Shown here in pieces: positions 1 through 7,023 of a stretch of 24,890 bases of DNA. Below the pieces are notes generated by a model. The model was not told where the DNA came from and ran no database searches. It saw only the letters and a list, made by a program, of their open reading frames with translations. The stretch spans positions 1-24,890 of the forward strand of contig JAYTQG010000096.1 in the NCBI GenBank assembly GCA_043746815.1, given 5' to 3'. Within the stretch, counting starts at the first letter, position 1. Each line of letters begins with the position of its first letter. Source of the stretch: JAYTQG01 sp043746815 (GTDB taxonomy: Bacteria; Actinomycetota; Thermoleophilia; Miltoncostaeales; Miltoncostaeaceae). The position numbers and the translations under genes were made by a program.

Positions 1-29
1 AGACCCGGTCACTCTCGACCGCCAGCGAC

Positions 30-59
30 TTGACAAGACTATGCGTATCGCGCAATGAT
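30..59 (+). promoter_or_regulatory. Putative sigma-70-type promoter of the MNT gene
   Basis: A perfect -35 hexamer TTGACA (30-35) is followed after 18 bp by AATGAT (54-59), which matches four of six -10 consensus bases. Transcription would begin near 66, a few bases before the ATG at 75. The in-frame TTG at 30 that would lengthen the downstream protein is part of this -35 box, which argues against it as a start codon. Confidence 0.5.
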
Positions 60-74
60 CTGTGCACGATACGT

Positions 75-662
75 ATGAGAGCGCCTCCGCCGATACTGCC
101 GATTTTCCGATCCAACGGTCAGGCGAGCATCCTCCGGAGCCTGTTTTTGCATCCCGATCGGCGGGTGTCGATGTCGCAGCTCGCGCGGGAGATCGACCTC
201 GACCCTGCGAGCGTACAGCGAGAGGTCGGGCGACTTGAGGCTGCCGGCATCCTCGCGAGTGAGCGGGTGGGCACGGCGCGCCTCGTTTTCGTCGACACGA
301 CATCCCCTATCCACGCGGAACTCTCTGGACTGGTCCTGAAGACCCTCGGCCCGCCAGTTGTCTTGGCCGAAGCCCTCGCAGATGTTCCTGGGGTCGCGCT
401 TGCATTCATCTTTGGTTCCTGGGCAGGGCGTATCACTGGAGAGCCGGGACCGGCACCGGTGGATATTGACCTCCTCGTTATAGGTGAGCCAGACCGACGC
501 GCGTTGTCGCGGGCGTGTACTCGGGCTGCCCTCCGACTTGGTCGCGATGTGAATCCGACTGTCGTCACGAGCAATGAATGGAATACTGCACGAACGGGTT
601 TCGTGAAGACACTCCAACTCGGCGCGCTCGTCCCGGTCGACTTGGTGCACTCTGATGGGTGA
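75..662 (+). CDS. HTH-nucleotidyltransferase (MNT-type antitoxin-like) protein
   Basis: The product is 195 aa. Residues 14-75 read as a winged helix-turn-helix (SMSQLAREIDLDPASVQREVGRLEAAGIL). Residues 108-135 carry the nucleotidyltransferase signature FIFGSWAGR followed by DIDLLVIG, the GS...DxD metal-binding pattern of the Pol-beta/MNT superfamily. In the known MNT-HEPN toxin-antitoxin family, the MNT protein AMPylates and silences its HEPN RNase partner. That activity is inferred here, not seen. The HTH suggests it may also regulate its own promoter. ATG at 75 is chosen because the earlier in-frame TTG lies in a -35 box. The stop overlaps by 8 nt the start of a HEPN-like reading frame at 655, which supports a two-gene operon. 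It could instead be a stand-alone regulator with a vestigial partner. Confidence 0.8.
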   Translation: MRAPPPILPIFRSNGQASILRSLFLHPDRRVSMSQLAREIDLDPASVQREVGRLEAAGILASERVGTARLVFVDTTSPIHAELSGLVLKTLGPPVVLAEALADVPGVALAFIFGSWAGRITGEPGPAPVDIDLLVIGEPDRRALSRACTRAALRLGRDVNPTVVTSNEWNTARTGFVKTLQLGALVPVDLVHSDG

Positions 663-877
663 GCCTGAGGTCCGGCGTCTTGTCCAGACGGCTCAGCTGC
701 GGACAGTCCCGCCGGATCGAGAGACGGCTCTTAGTGAGCTGGCAATCGCGCGGCGGCACATCGCCTCCGCACGGACCCGTCCTTGCGGAAGACCCGACAC
801 TGGCGTTTGTCGCGCTCTATGACGCGATGCGCAAGGCGATCAGTGCACACATGCGGGCGAGGGACTCCGCGCCGTGA
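655..877 (+). pseudogene. Frameshifted, truncated HEPN-domain toxin partner
   Basis: Reading from ATG 655 gives a helical N-terminus ending ...SELAIARRHIASART. The frame is then lost, but the neighbouring frame continues VLAEDPTLAFVALYDAMRKA and on through AHMRAR to a stop at 875-877. Removing one C from the CCC run at 776-778 joins the two halves without a gap. The joined text matches the N-terminal half of HEPN proteins (AF-x-ALYDA-x-RKA). Normal HEPN proteins are roughly 130 aa and have a C-terminal R-x4-H RNase motif. Here translation stops before any such motif, and a second indel in the GGG run near 861-863 would only reach another stop. The toxin therefore looks inactive. A sequencing error could explain one shift, but probably not the missing C-terminus. 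Confidence 0.7.
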
Positions 878-1076
878 CAACGGATCTCTGAACCGCATCA
901 GTCTGAAGACTCAATCGGGACGGCGAAGCTTTGATAGCACCTCGCCGCTGGACCAGGCTCGCAGTCGCATGACCGCCGTCGACGACTGGCTGTTGCTGGC
1001 GGGCAGTGTCGCCAACCCAATGGGGACTGGGCGGCCGCGTAGCGCCGCAGTGATCAATCTCGGGCCGGTGAGGTAG
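878..1076 (+). other. Coding-like remnant, function not recognised
   Basis: The stretch after the HEPN fragment has no convincing complete gene. One frame is protein-like from about 970 (MTAVDDWLLLAGSVANPMGT and on to the TAG at 1074-1076). The same frame stays open past the stop with TYFDVESRRDLARGLLFAGV. This suggests an eroded coding region interrupted by an amber codon, but I do not recognise the family and no start site is persuasive. Confidence 0.25.
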
Positions 1077-1131
1077 ACCTACTTCGACGTCGAGTCGCGA
1101 CGGGATCTCGCGCGCGGACTACTATTCGCCG

Positions 1132-1596
1132 GTGTCGCGGAGCATCCAAGGGAAGGCGACCGCCGTTTCAGGCGCGCAAGACCTGCAGGACGCTTGCTAC
1201 GCCCTGAACCTCGTCGCCAGGCTCCTATCGACGTTGATTGCTCGGGAGCTGGCCGCCATCAGGGTGACCCCGGGCCAGCTACCGGTCATGCTCGCGCTCG
1301 CTGATACGAACGCCATGACGCAAGCCGAGCTCGCTCGCGCTACCCAGGTCGAGCAACCGACGATGGCGGTCGCGCTCGCCCGGATGGAGCGCGATGGCCT
1401 GGTCATCAAGACCCGCGACCTCACGCATGGCCGGCGGGTGCTGGTCTCGCTCACCGCAAAGGGTCGTGAGATCCTCCCGGCAATTCAGGACGCGCGGGCC
1501 AGAATCGACCAGCAGTCGCTCCAGGGAATCGGGGCCGCCGACCGGAAGCAGCTCGGGGCGCTGCTCGAGCAGATGGCGCGCAACTTATCGTCATAG
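1132..1596 (+). CDS. MarR family transcriptional regulator
   Basis: The 154-aa protein has the full MarR layout. An N-terminal dimerisation helix (about 16-45) is followed by a winged helix-turn-helix at 62-108, seen as MTQAELARATQVEQPTMAVALARMERDGLV. The wing carries the typical D-x-x-x-x-R-R (DLTHGRRVLVSLTAKG), and a C-terminal dimerisation helix follows. Such proteins are usually dimeric repressors released by phenolic or oxidant ligands. A GTG start at 1132 is used. TACTAT (1120-1125) lies 6 nt before it and no Shine-Dalgarno is visible, so the mRNA may be leaderless. The next gene downstream is a truncated iron-sulfur oxidoreductase subunit preceded by a palindrome, a plausible former target. 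The ligand is unknown. Confidence 0.88.
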   Translation: MSRSIQGKATAVSGAQDLQDACYALNLVARLLSTLIARELAAIRVTPGQLPVMLALADTNAMTQAELARATQVEQPTMAVALARMERDGLVIKTRDLTHGRRVLVSLTAKGREILPAIQDARARIDQQSLQGIGAADRKQLGALLEQMARNLSS

Positions 1597-1633
1597 CGGA
1601 ACGCCCTCCACCGACCTCCCGTACTTGAAATGA

Positions 1634-1647
1634 CATAGCTAACTATG
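1634..1647. promoter_or_regulatory. Palindrome, candidate MarR operator
   Basis: The sequence CATAGCTAACTATG has 5-bp perfect arms around CTAA. It sits 37 bp after the MarR stop codon and overlaps the start of the ferredoxin-like stub. Short AT-rich palindromes resembling SlyA/MarR sites (TTAGCAAGCTAA type) are common operators of the family. Assigning this one to the adjacent regulator is inference from proximity. Confidence 0.35.
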
Positions 1648-1803
1648 ATGATCTGCCAGTCCCGCAATCCGAGACCCGAGGTGTTCGTGGGCCAGCTCAT
1701 CGTGAACGGCAGGAACGTCGAAGTCGACGCGCCGGACGACATTCCGCTTTTGTCGGTCATGCGCGACGTGCCGTCGCCCGTGAACACGTTCCTCGGGGCA
1801 TAG
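1645..1803 (+). pseudogene. Truncated [2Fe-2S] oxidoreductase small subunit (IorA-like)
   Basis: This 52-codon frame contains GQLIVNGRNVEVDAPDDIPL followed by LSVMRD. That matches the N-terminal beta-grasp start of the small [2Fe-2S] subunits of isoquinoline 1-oxidoreductase and other xanthine-dehydrogenase-family enzymes, usually about 150 aa. The family normally continues with a cysteine-rich loop (C-x4-C-G-x-C) that binds the first cluster. Here the frame ends ...PVNTFLGA and stops just before that loop, so no cluster could bind. No large molybdopterin subunit follows; a channel gene begins 5 bp later. It is most likely a deletion remnant of an oxidoreductase operon once controlled by the adjacent MarR regulator. 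A very small independent protein is possible but unlikely. Confidence 0.6.
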
Positions 1804-1807
1804 GGCG

Positions 1808-2422
1808 ATGCCACCGGGACGACTTCATGCGCTGATCGACGGGGTCATCGCTATCGCCATCACCCTTCTTGTGCTCGACCTGCCTCGACCCGCTGACTCA
1901 GCACACCTCGCGAGCGACCTGTGGGAACACTGGCCCGCCTACGCTGCCTACATCGTTTCCTTCGCGACCGTCGGCGTCATCTGGATAGAACACCATGCCT
2001 TGATGGGTGCCGTGCGCCGCGTCAACCGCCGGTTTATCGAGCTGACCCTAATGCTCCTGTGCTTCGTTTCGCTCGTTCCGTGGCCAACCGCCTTGGCCGC
2101 CGACTACATCCGCCGAGGAGACTCCAGCGCCAGCACCGCGGCTTTTCTCTACGCAGCAATCATGATTCTCCTCGGCCTTTCGATCTCCGTTGCCTGGAGC
2201 TACCTCGACCGAAACCCCGAACTCGTACATGAGGCCGCCCGCCCCGGGCTGCCCGCCGCCACGAAGCGAAGCCTCATCGGCGCAGTCGCCTACATACCCG
2301 CCCTCGCGATCGCCCCCGTCAGCGCAGCAGCGTCCCTCGCAATCACAGCGGCTATCGCCGTCTATTTCGCTCTCTCGCGAACTACAGTCCCCTCGCTCCT
2401 GACAGGCGCCACCGACGAATAG
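1808..2422 (+). CDS. TMEM175/DUF1211 family membrane protein
   Basis: The 204-aa protein has about six hydrophobic segments and opens with RLHALIDGVIAIAITLLVLD (5-24), the hallmark first helix of DUF1211/TMEM175 proteins. The second family signature, SFATVGVIWIEHHALMGAVRR, follows at 51-71. Bacterial TMEM175 homologues form tetrameric K+ channels in the cell membrane, and their first helix carries R-x3-FSD. Here F and S of that motif are L and I (R5...L9-I10-D11), so conduction or gating may differ. ATG at 1808 follows the ferredoxin stub by 4 bp with only a weak ribosome site, so it was perhaps joined to upstream transcription by deletion. Confidence 0.82.
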   Translation: MPPGRLHALIDGVIAIAITLLVLDLPRPADSAHLASDLWEHWPAYAAYIVSFATVGVIWIEHHALMGAVRRVNRRFIELTLMLLCFVSLVPWPTALAADYIRRGDSSASTAAFLYAAIMILLGLSISVAWSYLDRNPELVHEAARPGLPAATKRSLIGAVAYIPALAIAPVSAAASLAITAAIAVYFALSRTTVPSLLTGATDE

Positions 2423-2515
2423 CGTCGAGGCTACTTTGTCGTGCGCAGCGTTCCCGCCAGCCCGGGAAGTTTGTCTATTGGTACCGTCCGGGGCCAACCA
2501 GTGGGAGGCGCGATC

Positions 2516-3292
2516 GTGACGCTGAAGATCGGTGTTCAACTCCATCCCCAGCACTGCACGATGGGAGAGCTGCGAGACGCCTGGCGGCGAGCCGACGCCG
2601 CGGGCGCCGATTCCATCTGGGTGTGGGATCACTTCTACCCGCTCTACGGCGAGCCCGACGGCCCGCACTTCGAGGGATGGTCGCTCCTGTCTGCCGCAGC
2701 GGCCGACACCAGTCACGCCCGGTTGGGGGTGCTGGTCTCGTGCAACACATACCGCAACCCGGAGCTGCTCACCGACATGGCGCGCACGGTCGACCACATC
2801 TCTGGCGGGCGCGTCTATCTCGGCATCGGCGCCGGTTGGTTCGAACGGGAGTACCTCGACTACGGCTATGAGTTCGGAACACCAAAGACGCGGCTCGACG
2901 CCCTGATCGACTCGGTTGGGCGTATTCGCGCCCGCACCGCGAAGCTCGACCCACCGCCGATCGGCAAGCTGCCGCTTTTGATCGGCGGGTGGGCACCGAA
3001 GATCATGGGCCGTTTGATCGCCCGCGAAGCCGACGCCTGGAACGCCTTCGGTTCACCCGAGGACTGGGCGGCGAAGAACACCCTGCTGACGGAGCTGTGC
3101 CACGAGGTGGGTCGCGATCCGAGGGCCATCGAGCGAACCGTCTTGGTCGACACGAGGCAACCCCCGAGGGTCGACGAGTACGCCGCCGCTGGCGCCGAGC
3201 ACATCATCTTGACCGTCGGCGCACCGTTTGACCTTTCCCTCGTCGAGCGGTGTATCGCGGACCGGGACGCAGGCCGGCTCGCGGTCGCATGA
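2516..3292 (+). CDS. LLM-class, probably F420-dependent, oxidoreductase
   Basis: This is a 258-aa luciferase-like monooxygenase-fold enzyme. Key blocks are LKIGVQLHPQ at the N-terminus, GADSIWVWDHFYPL (30-43), a TVDHISGGRVYLGIGAGWFE block (91-110) followed by REYLDYG, and LPLLIGGWAPKIMGRLIA (152-169). The ISGGR-x-x-LGIGAGW block is typical of actinobacterial F420-dependent members. These act on varied small organic substrates, and nothing here shows which. GTG at 2516 is preferred over an earlier GTG at 2441 because GGGAGG (2503-2508) sits 7 nt upstream and the family homology begins here. At 258 aa it is a little shorter than many members. It stands alone, with no partner gene. Confidence 0.85.
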   Translation: MTLKIGVQLHPQHCTMGELRDAWRRADAAGADSIWVWDHFYPLYGEPDGPHFEGWSLLSAAAADTSHARLGVLVSCNTYRNPELLTDMARTVDHISGGRVYLGIGAGWFEREYLDYGYEFGTPKTRLDALIDSVGRIRARTAKLDPPPIGKLPLLIGGWAPKIMGRLIAREADAWNAFGSPEDWAAKNTLLTELCHEVGRDPRAIERTVLVDTRQPPRVDEYAAAGAEHIILTVGAPFDLSLVERCIADRDAGRLAVA

Positions 3293-3845
3293 CCGCCCCT
3301 CGATCTGGCCGCGGACTCAGTCATCGAACGGCAACCGCGGTTCGTCGAATTCGCTGCTGACTTGCCGCGTGAGCTTCCACTTCGTTTGGGGGCTTCGAAT
3401 CTTGTCCTTTGTCGGGCCTGCGATCCCCCCGGTTGATGAGATCGATCAGTTCGTCTCGCGACACCCCAAGGGGCTAGCAAGAAGCTCTCCAGTAACATCC
3501 AACCAACACCCAATTTGGAAGCATGGTCGGCAGTTGCCGGTGCGGCAGGTCGGACTTTCGGCGCTCCGCCGGGTCCCGGCCGCGGAGGCCCGGGACCCTT
3601 CAAGCCTCTCGTGGTCCTGTTCACCTGCCCACGAGAAGGGCGCCGCGACCGACGGACACGATGGCCCGACCCACTTCTGGGGCCGTGCGGGGGGCACGCA
3701 GCACTCGATCAACGTGGGCCGTCTGGGGCTCGAACCCAGGACCTTGGGATCGTCGAGGCGTACGATGCAATCGAGGGTGCCGAGGAGACCCTGGTTACCC
3801 GGGTGCCAACGGCACCGAGATCGTTCGGAAGGGAGTTGAGGGCTG
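3293..3845. other. 553-bp non-coding stretch with a tRNA-Lys 3' fragment
   Basis: No convincing gene is visible. Overlapping short frames exist on both strands but have no recognisable domains, and one runs through the tRNA fragment. The stretch holds an 8-bp inverted repeat (3607-3614 with 3629-3636, 14-nt loop) and, at 3715-3750, an exact copy of the 3' half of the tRNA-Lys gene. It is probably a junction zone of past insertion and deletion. Confidence 0.5.
3715..3750 (-). repeat. 36-bp copy of the tRNA-Lys 3' half (attachment-site-like)
   Basis: These 36 bases are identical and in the same orientation to 4768-4803, the 3' half of the tRNA-Lys(UUU) gene: the 3' anticodon-stem strand, variable loop, T-arm, 3' acceptor strand and discriminator A. 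Identity ends sharply on both sides, and the 5' half of the tRNA is absent. This is the usual form of an att site duplicated when a tyrosine-recombinase element integrates in a tRNA 3' end. The unit between the copies is 1,053 bp. No integrase is in this window. Confidence 0.7.
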
Positions 3846-4511
3846 ATGGCCGGCAAGGTGTTCTTCAGCGTGACGATGTCGCTTGACGGGTTCATCGCGC
3901 CGGAGGCCGTGCCCCTCGGGAACATCTTCTCGCCCGAAGGTCAGAGCGACCCGAGGGTCAAGCGGTGGATGGCGAAGTGGGCGGAGCTGCAGGCGTGGGT
4001 ATTCCCGCAGCGGTTCTTTCGGGAGCACCTCAAGCTCGGCGAGGGCGGCGAGGAAGGACTCGACAATGACATCGCTCGAGCGACGCACGAGCGCACCGGC
4101 GCGAGTGTTATGGGCAAGCGCATGTTCGAGCTTGGTGAGCAGGCGTGGCCGGAGGATGCGCCGTTTCACACCCCGGTCTTTGTCGTGACGCACGAGAGGC
4201 GTGCCCCCTGGGAGCGGCTGGGCGGGACCACCTTCCACTTCGCAAATGACGGCATCGAGCCCGCGCTCGATCAAGCCCGCGAGGCCGCTGGCGACCGGGA
4301 CGTCCGCATCGCGGGCGGCGCCGAGACGATCCTCGAGTACCTCAACGCCGGTCTGATCGACGAGTTCACGATCGCGCTCTCCCCCGTGCTGTTCGGCTCC
4401 GGAACGCGACTGTTCGAGGGCGTGGATTCGGGCCGCGTGGCCCTGGAGCCGGTCCGCGCGGAGCCAACGCAGCGGGTGACCCACCTGACGTATGCAGTCC
4501 GGGAGCGGTAG
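3846..4511 (+). CDS. RibD C-terminal/dihydrofolate reductase-fold protein
   Basis: The 221-aa protein has the DHFR/RibD reductase fold. Blocks are KVFFSVTMSLDGFIAPE (4-20), GASVMGKRMFE (85-95), VFVVTHERR (111-119), VRIAGGAETILEYLNAGLID (153-172) and SPVLFGSGTRLFEG (179-192). These are the NADPH-fold and substrate-side motifs of stand-alone 'dihydrofolate reductase family' proteins, whose natural substrate is usually unknown. It is unlikely to be the cell's main FolA or RibD because it lacks their partner domains. ATG at 3846 has purine-rich GGGAGTTGAGGG upstream. The gene lies entirely inside the 1.05-kb segment bounded by the tRNA-Lys half repeats, so it may be cargo of an integrated element. 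Confidence 0.85.
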   Translation: MAGKVFFSVTMSLDGFIAPEAVPLGNIFSPEGQSDPRVKRWMAKWAELQAWVFPQRFFREHLKLGEGGEEGLDNDIARATHERTGASVMGKRMFELGEQAWPEDAPFHTPVFVVTHERRAPWERLGGTTFHFANDGIEPALDQAREAAGDRDVRIAGGAETILEYLNAGLIDEFTIALSPVLFGSGTRLFEGVDSGRVALEPVRAEPTQRVTHLTYAVRER

Positions 4512-4767
4512 CTGTCTCGACCTCGGCGGGGGTGAGGAAGAGGGTCTTTTGGTGTGTCCCGTCCCAGGAAGTCCCCGCGACAGTTGTTGGATCGCGGCAC
4601 CCGGATGATCGCGACCGCCTACCGCGACGCCGCTCGCAGCCGGGGCGGGAGGCTCGCGCGACGGTTGCCGATCGTCGTTGAGGCGGCGAACATCGACCCG
4701 CTTCGTGATCTCGACCGGATCGCGACGTGCAGATCGTCGGTCAGCGTCGTGAACAGCCGGTGCCGCA

Positions 4768-4803
4768 TGGGCCGTCTGGGGCTCGAACCCAGGACCTTGG
4801 GAT
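4768..4803 (-). repeat. tRNA-Lys 3' half, second copy of the 36-bp direct repeat
   Basis: This is the copy within the intact tRNA gene and so the likely original target. Together with 3715-3750 it brackets the DHFR-fold gene and about 250 bp of sequence (4512-4767) in which I see no supported gene. Confidence 0.7.
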
Positions 4804-4840
4804 TAAAAGTCCCCTGCTCTACCAGCTGAGCTAACGGCCC
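4768..4840 (-). tRNA. tRNA-Lys(UUU)
   Basis: Read on the minus strand, the 73 nt fold as a full cloverleaf. The acceptor GGGCCGT pairs with ACGGCCC, the D-arm is GCTC...GAGC, and the T-arm is CTGGG-TTCGAGC-CCCAG. The anticodon loop CTTTTAA places TTT at positions 34-36, so it reads lysine AAA/AAG. The first anticodon-stem pair is a G-A mismatch. The discriminator is A and CCA is not encoded. A -10-like TATCCT (4854-4849, minus) lies 8 nt before the gene. Its 3' half is duplicated at 3715-3750. Confidence 0.96.
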
Positions 4841-4860
4841 CCGAAGCAAGGATACTGGCG

Positions 4861-4890
4861 GCCGGGTCGGAGCGTACGCCCCGACCCGGC
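4861..4890 (-). terminator. Hairpin after the PKD surface-protein gene
   Basis: A perfect 10-bp GC stem (GCCGGGTCGG with CCGACCCGGC) encloses a 10-nt loop, 12 bp after the stop codon of the minus-strand gene that ends at 4903. There is no T-tract on the minus strand, as is common for actinobacterial terminators. It also separates that gene from tRNA-Lys. Confidence 0.55.
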
Positions 4891-4902
4891 AGGGGCATCG
4901 GA

Positions 4903-6588
4903 TCAGCGTGTTGCTGAACTGATCACCTGGGCGCCCGCTCGCAGTTCCGCCCGGATCGGTGGCCGTGTCGCCGCCGACCCCGACGGCAGGCGGGCAACGA
5001 TCGTGCGCGAGGCGCGAACCTTCGTCAGCCCGATGATGTTGCCGGACTGGATCCAGTACACCTTGAGGCCGCCACGCAGCGCCGGCCCCGGAAGGGCGGC
5101 CATCGCAAAGGTTGCAGATGCCCCCGAACCCGCGCGCTGGATCACGGCCCGACTGGCGACGCCCTCCGGGGGCGGCGTCAACCGCAGCGTCGACGAGATC
5201 CGTCCCGCCGGTCCGCTGATGACAAGTGCGTAGTCCCCAGGCACCAGCGAGGGTGGGAGCGTGATCTTCGCGCTGAACGCCCCCGCAGCGACTGGCGCCC
5301 TGCTGGTGGTTGTCGGACCGCCACTCGCCGGTCGCAGGGCAGCGACAAGCCTTCCGGCCTTCGCAGACGTGCCGGCAAGACTGAGCGACCCCGTCAGACG
5401 GCTGCGTTGGTAGCTGGCCGTTACCTGAAGACTGCGGACCGAGAACGCCTCAAGGGGCACTCCCGTGATCGGACCGATAACTCCTCCACCGGCCTTCGTC
5501 TCCGAGCGGGAGGCGTTGACCGTGACCGAAAAGGTCCGTGGGTCAGAGATGTTGCCTGCCCGGTCCCTGACGCGCAGTTCGCCGACGAACGTGCCGCTGC
5601 GGCTGAACGCATGGGTGATCTTGGCCCCCGTTGCCGGCGGACTGGAATCGTTGAAGTTCCACGTGGCCGTTGCCAGGTCGATTCCAGAGCCGACGGCAGG
5701 GTTGGTTTCGGCAGAGGTCGACGCATCGAAGGTCAGCGATCCGCCGCGATCCACAACGGATCCGTTCTGCGTCACGCCAGCGACCGGCTTGACCGTGTCG
5801 AGAACGATGGAGTCAGTAACGATCTTTGACGCGTTACCGGCGATCGGGTTCGCGGTCGACGGCGAGCACGCGGGGCAGGCAACGGGCATTTCGCGGGCGC
5901 CGTCGCCAAACTGAACGCCGACCTGTTTGACCCCATCGCCAGCCGAGAGCGTTACCGGCGCGGCTGCGACGAAGGGCTTCGCACAACCGGTAACGTCACG
6001 GAACGCGACCGTGCATGGCAGCGTCCCATCGCCGTCCAGGTCGAGGGCGAATTCGCTTACGCCGCTGGAGGTGCCAGCGCGCCCGTCGATCAGTGGGTCG
6101 CTTGCCGCGAGGGCGAGGGTGACCTCAACCTTGTTCGTCGCTGGAGCCCCCCCGTTAATTTGAACGGTTCCCGCGGGAGGCGTCGCATCGATGCGGGTTG
6201 TCGCGAGCGCCTCGACCCGGTCGGTCGATCCGGCGGGGGACGTGCAGAGGCCAGCCTTCTGGCAAGCCGTAACCTGAACGCTGTACTCGCGTCCATTGGT
6301 GACGGTAAGCGAGAGGTTGCCGATGCCACTGCCGATCGCTCCTGACGCCTCCGGGGGCCCAGCCCCAATCTCTGTGAGAAATACGTCCTGGTGGTCCTGT
6401 GCAGTGATCGGCGTGAACACACTTGGCAGCCAGCGGACCGCCACGGTGGCGGCGTTCCCTGCGCCGGGAATCGCCTTCGTGAACGGCGTTGGGGTGAGCG
6501 TCGGGCTCGTGACCGCGGCGAGCGCGGTCGTGCCACCGGCGACCCACAGTCCAAGTGTCACCGGCAAGATCCGACGAATCAAATTCAC
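4903..6588 (-). CDS. Secreted PKD-domain surface protein
   Basis: The 561-aa protein starts with a signal peptide (RRILPVTLGLWVAGGTTALAA, cleavage about residue 25). Residues 26-135 are beta-rich, fibronectin-III-like and contain TNGREYSVQVTACQKAGLC. A PKD domain follows at about 266-358, recognised by SLTFDASTS, TWNFNDSSPP and HAFSRSGTFVGELRVRDRAGN. The C-terminal 200 aa are beta-rich with no named domain. It lacks a membrane anchor and an LPxTG signal, so it is either released or held non-covalently. The GTG start at 6588 has a good GAGGAG ribosome site 6 nt upstream. PKD modules usually mediate protein or sugar contacts outside the cell; the partner here is unknown. It has no operon neighbour on its strand. 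Confidence 0.78.
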   Translation of the reverse strand: MNLIRRILPVTLGLWVAGGTTALAAVTSPTLTPTPFTKAIPGAGNAATVAVRWLPSVFTPITAQDHQDVFLTEIGAGPPEASGAIGSGIGNLSLTVTNGREYSVQVTACQKAGLCTSPAGSTDRVEALATTRIDATPPAGTVQINGGAPATNKVEVTLALAASDPLIDGRAGTSSGVSEFALDLDGDGTLPCTVAFRDVTGCAKPFVAAAPVTLSAGDGVKQVGVQFGDGAREMPVACPACSPSTANPIAGNASKIVTDSIVLDTVKPVAGVTQNGSVVDRGGSLTFDASTSAETNPAVGSGIDLATATWNFNDSSPPATGAKITHAFSRSGTFVGELRVRDRAGNISDPRTFSVTVNASRSETKAGGGVIGPITGVPLEAFSVRSLQVTASYQRSRLTGSLSLAGTSAKAGRLVAALRPASGGPTTTSRAPVAAGAFSAKITLPPSLVPGDYALVISGPAGRISSTLRLTPPPEGVASRAVIQRAGSGASATFAMAALPGPALRGGLKVYWIQSGNIIGLTKVRASRTIVARLPSGSAATRPPIRAELRAGAQVISSATR

Positions 6589-6738
6589 GGCAACTCCTCA
6601 ATCCGTTGATGGCCGTACGACCGCCTGACACTACCCGGACTGGCCACCGTGCGCCAGCCCGGGGCGGACCCGGCACGAGCGAGTCAGTAGGCCCGTTAGA
6701 CTCGACCGGGTGGCGGGAAACACCGAGGGAGACAGACC

Positions 6739-7023
6739 GTGGGCGTCCTAACGGATACGCAAGTAACTGACGGACTCGTGGCGCTGCCGGAATGGCGACG
6801 CGACGGCCAGTACATCGTCCGCGACTTCGTTCTCGATGGCGGCTTCATGGGCTCGGTTGCGTTCGTCAACCGCCTCGCCGAGGTGGCGGAGGCCGCCGAC
6901 CATCACCCGGACCTGGCCATCAGCTGGAACATGGTCAAGGTCAGTATCGGCAGCCACCGCCTGGGTGGGGTTACCCCTCAGTGCCTGGAGCTGGCCGCGA
7001 AGGTTGATCTCCTCGCCGGGTAG
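6739..7023 (+). CDS. phhB: Pterin-4a-carbinolamine dehydratase
   Basis: The 94-aa product matches the PCD/DCoH family in length and motif: WRRDGQYIVRDFVLDG, then FVNRLAEVAEAADHHPDLAI with the catalytic E/D-x3-HHPD (about 50-58), then WNMVKVSIGSH. It dehydrates 4a-hydroxytetrahydropterin and so regenerates pterin cofactor after aromatic amino acid hydroxylation. No hydroxylase gene is near, so the local role is uncertain; some bacterial homologues work in molybdopterin or other pterin metabolism. The GTG start at 6739 has GAGGGAG upstream. A -10-like TAGACT (6697-6702) could serve as its promoter. It overlaps or abuts pyrD, suggesting co-transcription. Confidence 0.88.
   Translation: MGVLTDTQVTDGLVALPEWRRDGQYIVRDFVLDGGFMGSVAFVNRLAEVAEAADHHPDLAISWNMVKVSIGSHRLGGVTPQCLELAAKVDLLAG

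Noticed and set aside
2048..2797. A 249-codon minus-strand frame
   Set aside because: It is antisense to two recognisable genes, the TMEM175-like protein and the LLM oxidoreductase.
3607..3636. 8-bp inverted repeat as a terminator
   Set aside because: The loop is 14 nt, there is no T-tract, and it is over 300 bp from the preceding stop codon.
3228..3839. A 203-codon plus-strand frame ending in VGRLGLEPRTLG
   Set aside because: It runs through the tRNA-Lys fragment; the GLEPRTLG text is translated tRNA sequence, and the rest is low-quality.
4554..4829. A 91-codon plus-strand frame
   Set aside because: It runs into the antisense of the tRNA-Lys gene and shows no domain; the Arg-rich start is not enough to call a gene.
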